Part shown: positions 7,784 to 14,217 of the stretch, one piece after another
How the letters are laid out: each line of letters begins with the position of its first letter
Position numbering within the stretch: the first letter of the stretch is position 1
Source: Chryseobacterium sp.
Lineage (GTDB): Bacteria > Bacteroidota > Bacteroidia > Flavobacteriales > Weeksellaceae
Reading direction: 5' to 3'
DNA length: 14,217 nt
NCBI GenBank assembly: GCA_030146295.1
Contig: JASLCD010000364.1
Span: forward strand, 1-14,217
The notes under the pieces: model-generated
What the model was told of the DNA's origin: nothing
The model's input: only the letters and a program-made list of their open reading frames with translations
Databases searched by the model: none
Made by a program: the position numbers and the translations under genes

Positions 7784-7810
7784 TGTAACATTTTTTTAAG
7801 GTTCGTCTCT
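7784..7810 (+). promoter_or_regulatory. Candidate ECF-sigma-type promoter of the hydrolase-sigma operon
   Basis: TGTAACA (7784-7790) and CGTCTCT (7804-7810) resemble the AAC-containing -35 and CGTC-type -10 elements of ECF sigma factor promoters, which sigma factors of this class often use to transcribe their own operon. The -10-like block ends 25 bases before the hydrolase ATG. The gap between AAC and CGT is 14 bases, a little shorter than the roughly 16 typical of well-studied ECF promoters, which lowers confidence. No such pair was noticed elsewhere in the window. Autoregulation by the sigma factor at 8687 is inference. Confidence 0.6.
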
Positions 7811-7835
7811 AAAAGACAAATAAACTTTAGAAATC

Positions 7836-8687
7836 ATGAAAAAATTTACATTCCTTCTTATCATCCTGTTATTTTTCTTAGCAGTATGCAATATATTTGG
7901 TCAGCAGACAGCATATCCGTTTGAAGTAAAGAAAACAGGACATGGAAATCAGTCTTTACTATTTATTCCCGGGTTTGCCTCTTCAGGAGATGTCTGGAAC
8001 GAAACCACTGCAAAATTTGAAAAAAACTTCACTTGTTATACTTTAACGATGGCAGGATTTGCCGGAACAAAACCACAGGCAGACGCCAGCTTTAAAGATT
8101 GGGAAAAAGGAATTGCGGCTTATATAAAGAATAATAAAATAGACAAACCCATTATCATCGGGCATAGTATGGGAGGCGGCCTTGCTCTTGCGATTGCTGC
8201 AGACTATCCTGAACTGGCAGGTAAAATAATCATCGTGGATACCCTGCCCTGCCTTGCTGCGATATCTGATCCTAATTTTACCTCCAAAGAAAATAATGAC
8301 TGCAGCTCTACTATTGAAAAATTAACCGCTATGAGTGATGAACAGTTTCAAAAAATGCAGACTCAGACTATGCCACGCCTTTTGGCCGATGCCTCTATGC
8401 AGGAAACAGTGATCAGCTGGAGCATGAAATCAGACCGAAAAACATTCGCAAAGATGTACTGTGACTTTTCCAATACCGATCTGAGAGAGAAAATAAAAAA
8501 TATACAATGTCCTTCCCTTATTCTGCTGGAGTCCTTTTTTGTCAATCTGAAACCAACGATTGAAAGCCAGTACAAAAATTTAAAAAATGCCAATATGCAA
8601 TATGCTTCAAAAGGATTGCATTTCATTATGTACGATGATAAAGATTGGTACTTTAACCAGCTTAATAACTTTTTATCTGTGAAATAA
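7836..8687 (+). CDS. Secreted alpha/beta hydrolase, first gene of ECF sigma operon
   Basis: A 283-residue alpha/beta-hydrolase-fold protein with an N-terminal signal peptide or anchor (1-22, ending FGQQ), so it acts outside the cytoplasm. LLFIPGFASSGDVWN (41-55) is the oxyanion-hole region. GHSMGGG (109-115) is the nucleophile elbow with Ser111. The likely catalytic histidine is His262 in KGLHFIMYDD. The catalytic acid is less clear: the strand-7 end reads LILLESFFVN (228-237) and lacks the usual Gly-x-x-Asp, so Glu232, or Asp135 after strand 6, would have to serve. A helical cap lies between about 145 and 220. The fold fits an esterase, lipase or thioesterase, but the substrate cannot be read from sequence. 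Its stop codon shares one base with the ATG of the sigma factor gene (TAATG), and an ECF-like promoter lies just upstream. Confidence 0.87.
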   Translation: MKKFTFLLIILLFFLAVCNIFGQQTAYPFEVKKTGHGNQSLLFIPGFASSGDVWNETTAKFEKNFTCYTLTMAGFAGTKPQADASFKDWEKGIAAYIKNNKIDKPIIIGHSMGGGLALAIAADYPELAGKIIIVDTLPCLAAISDPNFTSKENNDCSSTIEKLTAMSDEQFQKMQTQTMPRLLADASMQETVISWSMKSDRKTFAKMYCDFSNTDLREKIKNIQCPSLILLESFFVNLKPTIESQYKNLKNANMQYASKGLHFIMYDDKDWYFNQLNNFLSVK

Positions 8688-9157
8688 TGGTTTTTGAGGA
8701 GATATACGAACTCTACTGGCAAAGGATATTCCGTCTGTGCATGGGATATATGAATGATCCTGATCTTGCTAAGGATCTTGCCCAGGAAACATTTATCATT
8801 GTATGGCAGCAGCTTCCGAAATTCAGAAATGAATCCAGCATAGGAACATGGATCTTCAGAATTGCCTCCAATAACTGCCTCCGGCAGATTGAAAAGGAAA
8901 AGAAATTTACCAAAACGGATCTGCCCATTAATCTGGAAGAAAAAAAACAGGAATCTATGGAACCTCAGATACAGTTGCTGTACAGGTTTATTTCGGAGCT
9001 GCCAGAAACAGACAGAATTATTATTTCATTAGAGCTTGAAGAGGTAAAACAGGCTGAGATAGCTCATATCGTAGGGCTTTCGGAATCCAATATACGGGTA
9101 AAGATTCACAGGATAAAGGAAAAATTAACACAAAAGTTTAGAGAAAATGGATACTAA
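8687..9157 (+). CDS. ECF (extracytoplasmic function) RNA polymerase sigma factor
   Basis: A 156-residue sigma-70-family protein with only regions 2 and 4, the hallmark of ECF sigma factors. Region 2 spans about 6-70: YWQRIFRLCMGYM (10-22), then the DLAQETFIIVWQQL segment (30-43) and the GTWIFRIASNNCL helix (53-65). Region 4 spans about 97-150, with ELPETDRIII (104-113) and a helix-turn-helix at 121-144 (KQAEIAHIVGLSESNIRVKIHRIK). It directs RNA polymerase to a small regulon, probably including its own operon. The ATG at 8687 overlaps the hydrolase stop by one base, suggesting coupled translation, and its 3' end overlaps the next gene by 11 bases. The protein is cytoplasmic; the inducing signal is unknown. 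Confidence 0.95.
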   Translation: MVFEEIYELYWQRIFRLCMGYMNDPDLAKDLAQETFIIVWQQLPKFRNESSIGTWIFRIASNNCLRQIEKEKKFTKTDLPINLEEKKQESMEPQIQLLYRFISELPETDRIIISLELEEVKQAEIAHIVGLSESNIRVKIHRIKEKLTQKFRENGY

Positions 9158-9740
9158 TATCAATTTCAAAAATATATGGAAGCAGCAGACTTCCAACAAA
9201 CCCAATCTGGAAGAACTTCTTGGCAAGCTGAAAAAATTCAGAAATCAAAACCTGCGCAGACTGATCACCGCCAATATTGGATTAATCACCACCTCATTAT
9301 TAATCATTTATATCTGGTATCGTTTCCAGCCTCAGATGATTACTACAAAAATCGGAATTGTGCTGGTGATTCTTGCTATGGTCATGTTCCTTTTTGCCTA
9401 TAATAAAATGTTTATGGTATTTTATAAAATTGATCAGACAAAATCCAACCATGAGTACCTCCAAAGTTTATATGTAGTAAAAAGTAAACAGAAATTTATG
9501 CAGACAACCATTCTCAACCTGTATTTTATTATGCTCTGTCTGGGAATCAGCTTTTATATGTATGAATACACTTCCAGAATGACATTGGGGTCGGCTATTG
9601 TCACCTATGCAGTAACATTAGCATGGATCGCTTTCAATTGGTTTTATGTAAGACCTAAAACAATCAAGAAACAACAGGGGAAACTTGACGAATTAATTAA
9701 TAAATTTGAAGAGATAAACAATCAATTAAAAGAATCATGA
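9147..9740 (+). CDS. Four-helix membrane protein, possible anti-sigma factor
   Basis: A 197-residue inner-membrane protein. Residues 1-38 are cytoplasmic-looking and charged (KNIWKQQTSNKPNLEELLGK, then a basic stretch). Four hydrophobic helices follow at about 40-59, 65-85, 119-138 and 146-167. A basic and acidic tail (170-195) has coiled-coil character. There is no zinc-binding ZAS motif (HxxxCxxC) and no recognised family. The case for a role as anti-sigma factor is its place directly after the sigma gene, an 11-base overlap with it, and a short charged N-terminal segment in front of membrane helices. This is a common arrangement in Bacteroidetes, but four helices is more than the single helix of classic anti-sigma factors. 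It could instead be a sensor or an unrelated membrane protein. Its TGA overlaps the methyltransferase ATG (ATGA). Confidence 0.68.
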   Translation: MDTNINFKNIWKQQTSNKPNLEELLGKLKKFRNQNLRRLITANIGLITTSLLIIYIWYRFQPQMITTKIGIVLVILAMVMFLFAYNKMFMVFYKIDQTKSNHEYLQSLYVVKSKQKFMQTTILNLYFIMLCLGISFYMYEYTSRMTLGSAIVTYAVTLAWIAFNWFYVRPKTIKKQQGKLDELINKFEEINNQLKES

Positions 9741-10351
9741 GTTCTTCTGACAACAAAAGCCACTGGGAAAACGTATATGAAACCAAAAATCCTGACCAGG
9801 TAAGCTGGACCCAGAAAAAACCACAGACATCACTTGATTTCATCAGGTCTTCCGGATTGGGAAAGGACGCCAGAATTATTGATATTGGCGGCGGAGACAG
9901 CAACCTTGTTGATTTTCTTCTTGAGGAAGGCTATGAGAATATTACCGTGCTTGATATTTCTGCCAAAGCTCTGGAAAAAGCACAGGAAAGACTGGGAGCA
10001 GCAGCCGGTAAAATACAGTGGATTGCAACAGATATTACAGCTTTCGAACCCACCGAGACCTACGATATATGGCATGACAGAGCTGCTTTTCATTTCCTGA
10101 CAACAGCGGAGCAGGTTTCAAAATATATTGATATTGCTGAGAACAGTGTGAATCACTTTATGATTCTTGGAACATTCTCTAAAAATGGTCCTTCCAAATG
10201 CAGTGGATTGGATATTCAGCAGTATGATGAGGAATCATTGTCTGAAAAATTTGAAAAAAGTTTCAAAAAAGTAAAATGTATTACTGAAGATCATACCACC
10301 CCTTTTGAGACGGTTCAGAATTTTGTTTTCTGTAGTTTTCAAAAGCAGTAA
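9737..10351 (+). CDS. Class I SAM-dependent methyltransferase
   Basis: A 204-residue cytoplasmic enzyme. Motif I for S-adenosylmethionine binding is IIDIGGGDSNL (47-57), followed by TVLDISAKAL (70-79) whose Asp73 should bind the ribose hydroxyls. IQWIATDIT (93-101) is the adenine-side motif. The segment WHDRAAFHFL (112-121) and the N-terminal HWENVYETK with VSWTQ (22-26) mark a widespread family of small methyltransferases often labelled trans-aconitate- or thiopurine-methyltransferase-like, whose substrate is mostly unknown. It starts within the stop of the membrane protein gene (four-base ATGA overlap), so it belongs to the sigma operon. No clear terminator follows. It may modify a small molecule related to the envelope stress that the operon answers, but that is conjecture. 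Confidence 0.87.
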   Translation: MSSSDNKSHWENVYETKNPDQVSWTQKKPQTSLDFIRSSGLGKDARIIDIGGGDSNLVDFLLEEGYENITVLDISAKALEKAQERLGAAAGKIQWIATDITAFEPTETYDIWHDRAAFHFLTTAEQVSKYIDIAENSVNHFMILGTFSKNGPSKCSGLDIQQYDEESLSEKFEKSFKKVKCITEDHTTPFETVQNFVFCSFQKQ

Positions 10352-10360
10352 TTAATTATC

Positions 10361-10409
10361 AGTATTTTTTATTTATTTTTAAATTTCAAACTCTTCAATA
10401 AAAAATACT
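10361..10409 (+). repeat. 13-base perfect inverted repeat abutting the protease start codon
   Basis: AGTATTTTTTATT (10361-10373) is the exact inverse of AATAAAAAATACT (10397-10409), with a 23-base spacer. The right arm ends on the base before the protease ATG at 10410. In RNA the arms could pair and hide the ribosome landing site, or the repeat could be an operator. The arms hold only two G:C pairs between them, so the hairpin would be weak. Confidence 0.45.
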
Positions 10410-12185
10410 ATGAAAAAATTATTATTTCTGCTTATTTCAGGGACATTCTGTTCAAATTTTTATTCACAAAGTGTGGAATTTCAGGAGTGCGGAACCGATG
10501 AATTAATGAAAAAACATTATGAAAGGTATCCGGAAGAGAAAGCTCAGGACGACGCTTTCAACCTGGAATTATCCAAAATGATCAAAAGTGGAAAACTTGC
10601 TTCCAAACTCAACAATCAGGTATACGAAATTCCAATTGTAGTGCATGTTGTAGGAGATGGAAGCGCTGTAGGAACCACCAATAATAAGTCTGATGCTGAT
10701 ATCATAGCATGGGTCAACTATACCAACGGGGTGTTTGCCGGCAGCTCTGCCAGCGGAATGTCCGGAACAAGTTCTATTCTGCCGGTCAAATTTGTTTTTG
10801 CCGTTAAAGATCCAAACTGTAATGCAACCAACGGGATCAACAGAATCAATGCCTCAACTCTTCCTAAATACGTAAGCGGCGGGGTTAATAATGACAATAC
10901 CACCAATGCCGTAACAGCCTCTGAGATTACTGCCATGGGAATGTGGGATACCTCAAAATATTATAATATCTATGTCGTTAAGAAATTAACTTCCAATTCC
11001 GGAGGATTGAATGGTTTTGCCTATTATCCGGGAGGAAGCAAGGATTATGCTTTTATGGCAACAAGTGCTTCTGCTGTGAATGCACAGACTTTAGCTCATG
11101 AATTCGGACATGCTTTGGGTCTGAGACATACTCACCAGGGATATAATGAAACTACAGGAGACTGTCCTAGCAACACCGATTGTACCCTGGATGGAGATCT
11201 TGTTTGTGATACAGAACCCATGAAAAGCCTTTATCACTCTTCTGTTCCTCATAGCTGCCAGACAGGACAGATAAATCCTTGCACCAGCCAGCTATATAAT
11301 GGAGGTGAAAGAAATGTGATGGCATATACATACTGTTTTAGAAATTTATTTACACAAGGGCAGGCGGACAGAGCAACAGCACAGCTTTTACAATACAGAC
11401 AGTCATTGATTAATTCATCGGTTGCCACTATAACTAATAACAGTGTTGTATTGGCTAATGCCTGTACTCCCGCTTCTATCACAAATCCAGGCAGCTACAA
11501 CGTGGGAATTACTTCTGTAAAATTCGGAAGCATCAACAATTACTCCAGCAATTTCAAACAGGCTTCCAATAATTTTTACGAAAATTTCACAGGAACTTAC
11601 TGTTATGGAATATCAAAAACCACAATCCCTCAGAATACAGCTACAACGCTTACTGTGGCACCGGGAACCAATAATCCCCACATTATCAAAGCTTATATTG
11701 ATTATAATAATGATGGTCAGTTTAATGAGTCTACCGAACTGGTTCTTAACCAAAGCGGTGTAAGCAGCGGTTCATGGGCTACAGCTCAGGTAACTCCTCC
11801 TGCCAGTGCAGTTACCAACACACCTTTAAGAATGAGAGTCATCGGCGAATACAACGGGACCGCAGTATCAGCCTGCTATACTCCGAAATACGGGCAGGTG
11901 GAAGATTATTCTGTGATTATTGAAACCCAAGGTTTATTAGCTGTCGAAAACGCAGGGGTAAAAAATCCACCTGTTATTTTTAAAGATGAAAACTCTGTAT
12001 CTATAAGAAGCAATGTGAAGATTTCTTCTGTACATATTTATGATGTTTCCGGAAGGCTACTGATGAAAAAAACAGATCTTAAATCTTCAGAATTCAAATA
12101 TCCGGTTGATGAGAAAAATATAGTTATCACCATAACAGCGGTGCTGGAAAACGGAAAAATAATCACCAAGAAATTAAAATTCTAA
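10410..12185 (+). CDS. T9SS-exported M43-type zinc metalloprotease
   Basis: A 591-residue secreted metalloprotease. Residues 1-20 are a signal peptide (NFYSQ end). The catalytic domain (about 70-340) has the metzincin motif HEFGHALGLRH at 230-240, with zinc ligands His230, His234 and His240, catalytic Glu231, and a Met-turn NVMAYT (302-307). Many cysteines in 253-309 suggest disulfides. This is the pattern of MEROPS M43 (pappalysin/cytophagalysin). Residues about 425-505 form a GEVED-type domain, with AYIDYNNDGQFNES (428-441) and YGQVEDYSVII (494-504). Residues 510-591 look like a T9SS type A sorting domain: VHIYDVSGRLLMK (541-553) and a lysine-rich end (KKLKF); it lacks the usual YPNP start. 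It probably degrades extracellular proteins. Start ATG at 10410 gives a clean signal peptide. Confidence 0.92.
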   Translation: MKKLLFLLISGTFCSNFYSQSVEFQECGTDELMKKHYERYPEEKAQDDAFNLELSKMIKSGKLASKLNNQVYEIPIVVHVVGDGSAVGTTNNKSDADIIAWVNYTNGVFAGSSASGMSGTSSILPVKFVFAVKDPNCNATNGINRINASTLPKYVSGGVNNDNTTNAVTASEITAMGMWDTSKYYNIYVVKKLTSNSGGLNGFAYYPGGSKDYAFMATSASAVNAQTLAHEFGHALGLRHTHQGYNETTGDCPSNTDCTLDGDLVCDTEPMKSLYHSSVPHSCQTGQINPCTSQLYNGGERNVMAYTYCFRNLFTQGQADRATAQLLQYRQSLINSSVATITNNSVVLANACTPASITNPGSYNVGITSVKFGSINNYSSNFKQASNNFYENFTGTYCYGISKTTIPQNTATTLTVAPGTNNPHIIKAYIDYNNDGQFNESTELVLNQSGVSSGSWATAQVTPPASAVTNTPLRMRVIGEYNGTAVSACYTPKYGQVEDYSVIIETQGLLAVENAGVKNPPVIFKDENSVSIRSNVKISSVHIYDVSGRLLMKKTDLKSSEFKYPVDEKNIVITITAVLENGKIITKKLKF

Positions 12186-12218
12186 ATTCATAAAGGCTCA
12201 CAGATGATGCAGCTTCAA

Positions 12219-12247
12219 AAAAAGAGAGTCGTAATGACTCTCTTTTT
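12219..12247. terminator. Bidirectional terminator between protease and ABC exporter genes
   Basis: A perfect 12-base-pair stem (12219-12230 with 12236-12247) closes a five-base loop. The T-rich 3' arm and the A-rich 5' flank mean both strands read as stem plus T tract. It ends the metalloprotease gene from the left and the ABC transporter gene (stop at 12270) from the right. Confidence 0.9.
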
Positions 12248-12269
12248 GTGTATTATACTTCCTTATGGA

Positions 12270-14027
12270 TTATGATTCTTTTTCTGTCTCCATTTCTACT
12301 TCATGGCGCAGCTGGGCTTTGTAAAGCGTGGAATAATACCCATTCTTATCCAGAAGCTCAAGATGTTTGCCTTCTTCCACAATCTTACCATGCTCCATTA
12401 CAATAATCTTATCTGCTTTTTCGATGGTAGAAAGTCTGTGGGCAATAATAATGGAGGTCCTGTTTTTAGTAATTTTTTCTGTTGCTCTCTGGATCAGTTT
12501 CTCACTTTCATGATCAATGGAAGACGTCGCTTCATCCAGAATTAAAATTTTCGGGTCTGATAAATATGCTCTCAGGAAAGACAGCAGCTGTCTCTGCCCT
12601 AAAGATATGGATGAACCTCTTTCGCTCACTATATAATCGTATCCGCCGGGAAGCTGCTGGATAAACTCATCTACTTCAATTTCTCTGGCGCCAGCTTTTA
12701 TTTTATCCAACGTTATACTGTCATCTCCAAAGGAAAGGTTTTCAAAAATACTTCCATGGAAAAGGAAAACATCCTGCAAAACAACTCCGATATGGCTTCT
12801 CAGATTATAAAGCTCATAGTCCTTCAGATCAACATCATCAATTAAAATATTTCCGGAATTGATGTCATACAATCTAGTGATCAGGCTGATGATAGTAGAT
12901 TTCCCGGCACCTGTGGCGCCCACTATAGCGACTGTCTCTCCCGGATTTACTTTAAAGTCAATTCCTTTAAGAACTTCCTGTTTCTCATCATAGGCAAAAT
13001 GTACTTTCCGGAATTCGATTTTTCCGGCGAAGTGATCTTTCTTCACCGTTCCGTTATTGGGCATTGAATTTTCTTCATCCATTAATCCCAACACCCTTTC
13101 TGCCCCAACAATTCCGCGCTGAATATTGTTGAAACGGTCAGCAATCTGTCTCAAAGGACGGATCAGCATTGAAATATACTGGATAAATGCAATCACCACC
13201 CCGGCACTGATCGTAATATATCCTCCATAAAAAAGGATAAATCCTATGAATAATGAAGAAATAAGTTCCACAACAGGGAAAAACAGTGAGAAAATAAATA
13301 CCGTTCTCAGCAATGCTCCTTTCAGGGTAATATTGATATCATCAAATTTCTTAAACTCAGATTCCTGTCTGTTGAATACCTGAATAATAGACATCCCAGC
13401 CAGTCTTTCCTGAACAAAAGAATTTTGATTGGCAGTCCAGTTCCTTTCATCTCCAAAAGCTTTCTTCAGTCTTTTCTGGAAAAATCTTGTAATAACTACC
13501 ATCAGGGGTAAAATAGCCAGCGTAATATAACTCAGGTGAACATTGGTGCTGAACATCATCACCAATACAAACAGGATTCTCAGGATATCCCCAAAAACCA
13601 TCAGGAAACCATCTGTATATACGGTAGCAATTGTTTCCACATCTCCTACCGCACGTGTTACGAGCTGCCCAATAGGGGTTTTATCAAAAAATGAAGTCTT
13701 GAAATAAATCAGTTTGGCATATAGACGTTCTCTGATATCCCTGATTACATTCTGAGAGATAAAATTTGAAAAATAAACCAGAAAAAAGTTTAAAATTGTC
13801 TCAGCAAATACCAAACCAACAAGGATGTAGATATGCTTCATCATCAAAGCTTTATCTTGCAGCTTTGTAATATCATTATCCACCACCTGCATAGTAAGAT
13901 ACGGCCTGTAAGTAGAAACAATTGAAAGAAATATAGAAATTATAAGAGTAAGGATGAACCAGGAACGGAACTTCATTCCGATAAAGAACAGCCTTTTTAT
14001 AATCTCCCAGGTATCTTGTTTTTTCAT
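12270..14027 (-). CDS. Half-size ABC exporter (fused permease and ATPase, MdlB/LmrA type)
   Basis: A 585-residue inner-membrane exporter subunit that should work as a dimer. Residues 1-310 form a type IV transmembrane domain with about six helices (about 22-40, 65-88, 140-160, 163-182, 243-268, 273-292). Residues 336-575 are the nucleotide-binding domain: Walker A GATGAGKST (370-378), Q-loop Gln418, the signature as SLGQRQ (475-480), a common variant of LSGGQ in this subgroup, Walker B ILILDE (494-499) and H-loop His530. All catalytic residues are intact. The closest types are E. coli MdlB and LmrA/BmrA drug or lipid exporters. The substrate could be drugs, lipids or peptides and cannot be read from sequence. 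The gene stands alone; a TAnnTTTG -7 element lies 40 bases upstream. Confidence 0.93.
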   Translation of the reverse strand: MKKQDTWEIIKRLFFIGMKFRSWFILTLIISIFLSIVSTYRPYLTMQVVDNDITKLQDKALMMKHIYILVGLVFAETILNFFLVYFSNFISQNVIRDIRERLYAKLIYFKTSFFDKTPIGQLVTRAVGDVETIATVYTDGFLMVFGDILRILFVLVMMFSTNVHLSYITLAILPLMVVITRFFQKRLKKAFGDERNWTANQNSFVQERLAGMSIIQVFNRQESEFKKFDDINITLKGALLRTVFIFSLFFPVVELISSLFIGFILFYGGYITISAGVVIAFIQYISMLIRPLRQIADRFNNIQRGIVGAERVLGLMDEENSMPNNGTVKKDHFAGKIEFRKVHFAYDEKQEVLKGIDFKVNPGETVAIVGATGAGKSTIISLITRLYDINSGNILIDDVDLKDYELYNLRSHIGVVLQDVFLFHGSIFENLSFGDDSITLDKIKAGAREIEVDEFIQQLPGGYDYIVSERGSSISLGQRQLLSFLRAYLSDPKILILDEATSSIDHESEKLIQRATEKITKNRTSIIIAHRLSTIEKADKIIVMEHGKIVEEGKHLELLDKNGYYSTLYKAQLRHEVEMETEKES

Positions 14028-14067
14028 TGTACGAATCGAAAGAAAGAATTAAAATAAAAATTCTATG

Positions 14068-14075
14068 CAAAAATA
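14068..14075 (-). promoter_or_regulatory. -7 promoter element of the ABC exporter gene
   Basis: On the minus strand this reads TATTTTTG, a perfect match to the Bacteroidetes -7 consensus TAnnTTTG, 40 bases before the ATG at 14027. A TTG (plus-strand CAA at 14101-14103) lies 25 bases further upstream, a little beyond the usual spacing for a -33 element, so only the -7 box is well supported. The remaining DNA to the window edge (14104-14217) shows no other recognisable feature. Confidence 0.5.
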
Positions 14076-14217
14076 AGACTTTATAATCGGACTGCCTTTA
14101 CAACTTTTGCAAATCCTCATAGAAAATTTCAGATACCTGTTATTTACAGAATGAATAGCTCTGATCTGTAGAGAAACTGATTATTTGACCGTTAAGCCAT
14201 GTTTCTTTCCCAAAAAA

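Noticed and set aside
8363..8722. 119-codon open frame on the minus strand
   Set aside because: It lies opposite the hydrolase and the start of the sigma gene, which have clear domain motifs, and its translation has no recognisable features.
9830..10100. Open frames of about 87 codons on both strands inside the methyltransferase gene
   Set aside because: They overlap the motif-bearing methyltransferase frame completely and look like random translations.
12303..12664. Plus-strand open frames opposite the ABC transporter ATPase domain
   Set aside because: They mirror a highly conserved ATPase coding region on the minus strand and lack any independent signal.
1..14217. Mobile elements, CRISPR arrays, tRNA genes, toxin-antitoxin or phage-defence genes
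   Set aside because: None seen on reading both strands: no transposase motifs, no regularly spaced repeats, no tRNA-like cloverleaf noticed by eye. A tRNA scan was not possible.

Overview
The window looks like chromosomal DNA of a flavobacterium, most likely Chryseobacterium or a close relative in the Weeksellaceae. The signs are AT-rich intergenic DNA, A-rich rather than Shine-Dalgarno-like sequence before start codons, two proteins with C-terminal type IX secretion (T9SS) sorting domains, a Bacteroidetes-style outer-membrane receptor, a DUF4919-type protein, and a TAnnTTTG-type -7 promoter element. The genus is inferred from overall protein character, not from a marker gene. I see no tRNA, rRNA, insertion sequence, CRISPR array or phage gene, and no gene-free stretch longer than 300 bases.

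Layout. Positions 11-132 hold an FMN riboswitch that leads the riboflavin gene ribB (227-874), which ends at a strong terminator. A T9SS-exported protein of unknown function (1009-2007) converges on a TonB-receptor-like outer-membrane protein (4155-2071, minus strand) across a shared bidirectional terminator. Divergent from the receptor is a small outer-membrane beta-barrel protein (4323-5075). Next come a KgtP-like dicarboxylate/proton symporter (5178-6470), a convergent 71-residue protein of unknown function (6746-6531, minus), and a secreted DUF4919-like protein (6967-7641).

The most interesting part is 7784-10351. Four tightly packed genes follow what looks like an ECF-sigma-type promoter: a secreted alpha/beta hydrolase, an ECF sigma factor, a four-helix membrane protein that could act as its anti-sigma factor, and a SAM-dependent methyltransferase. 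The genes overlap by 1, 11 and 4 bases, so they are probably translated as a coupled unit. My reading is an autoregulated signalling cassette in which an envelope hydrolase and a cytoplasmic methyltransferase are made together with the sigma factor. The regulatory wiring is inference.

The window closes with a T9SS-exported M43-type zinc metalloprotease (10410-12185). It converges on a half-size ABC exporter with fused membrane and ATPase domains (14027-12270, minus) across another bidirectional terminator. The overall theme is envelope and secretion biology: two T9SS cargos, two outer-membrane barrels, several signal-peptide proteins, one importer and one exporter, plus one riboflavin gene under metabolite control.
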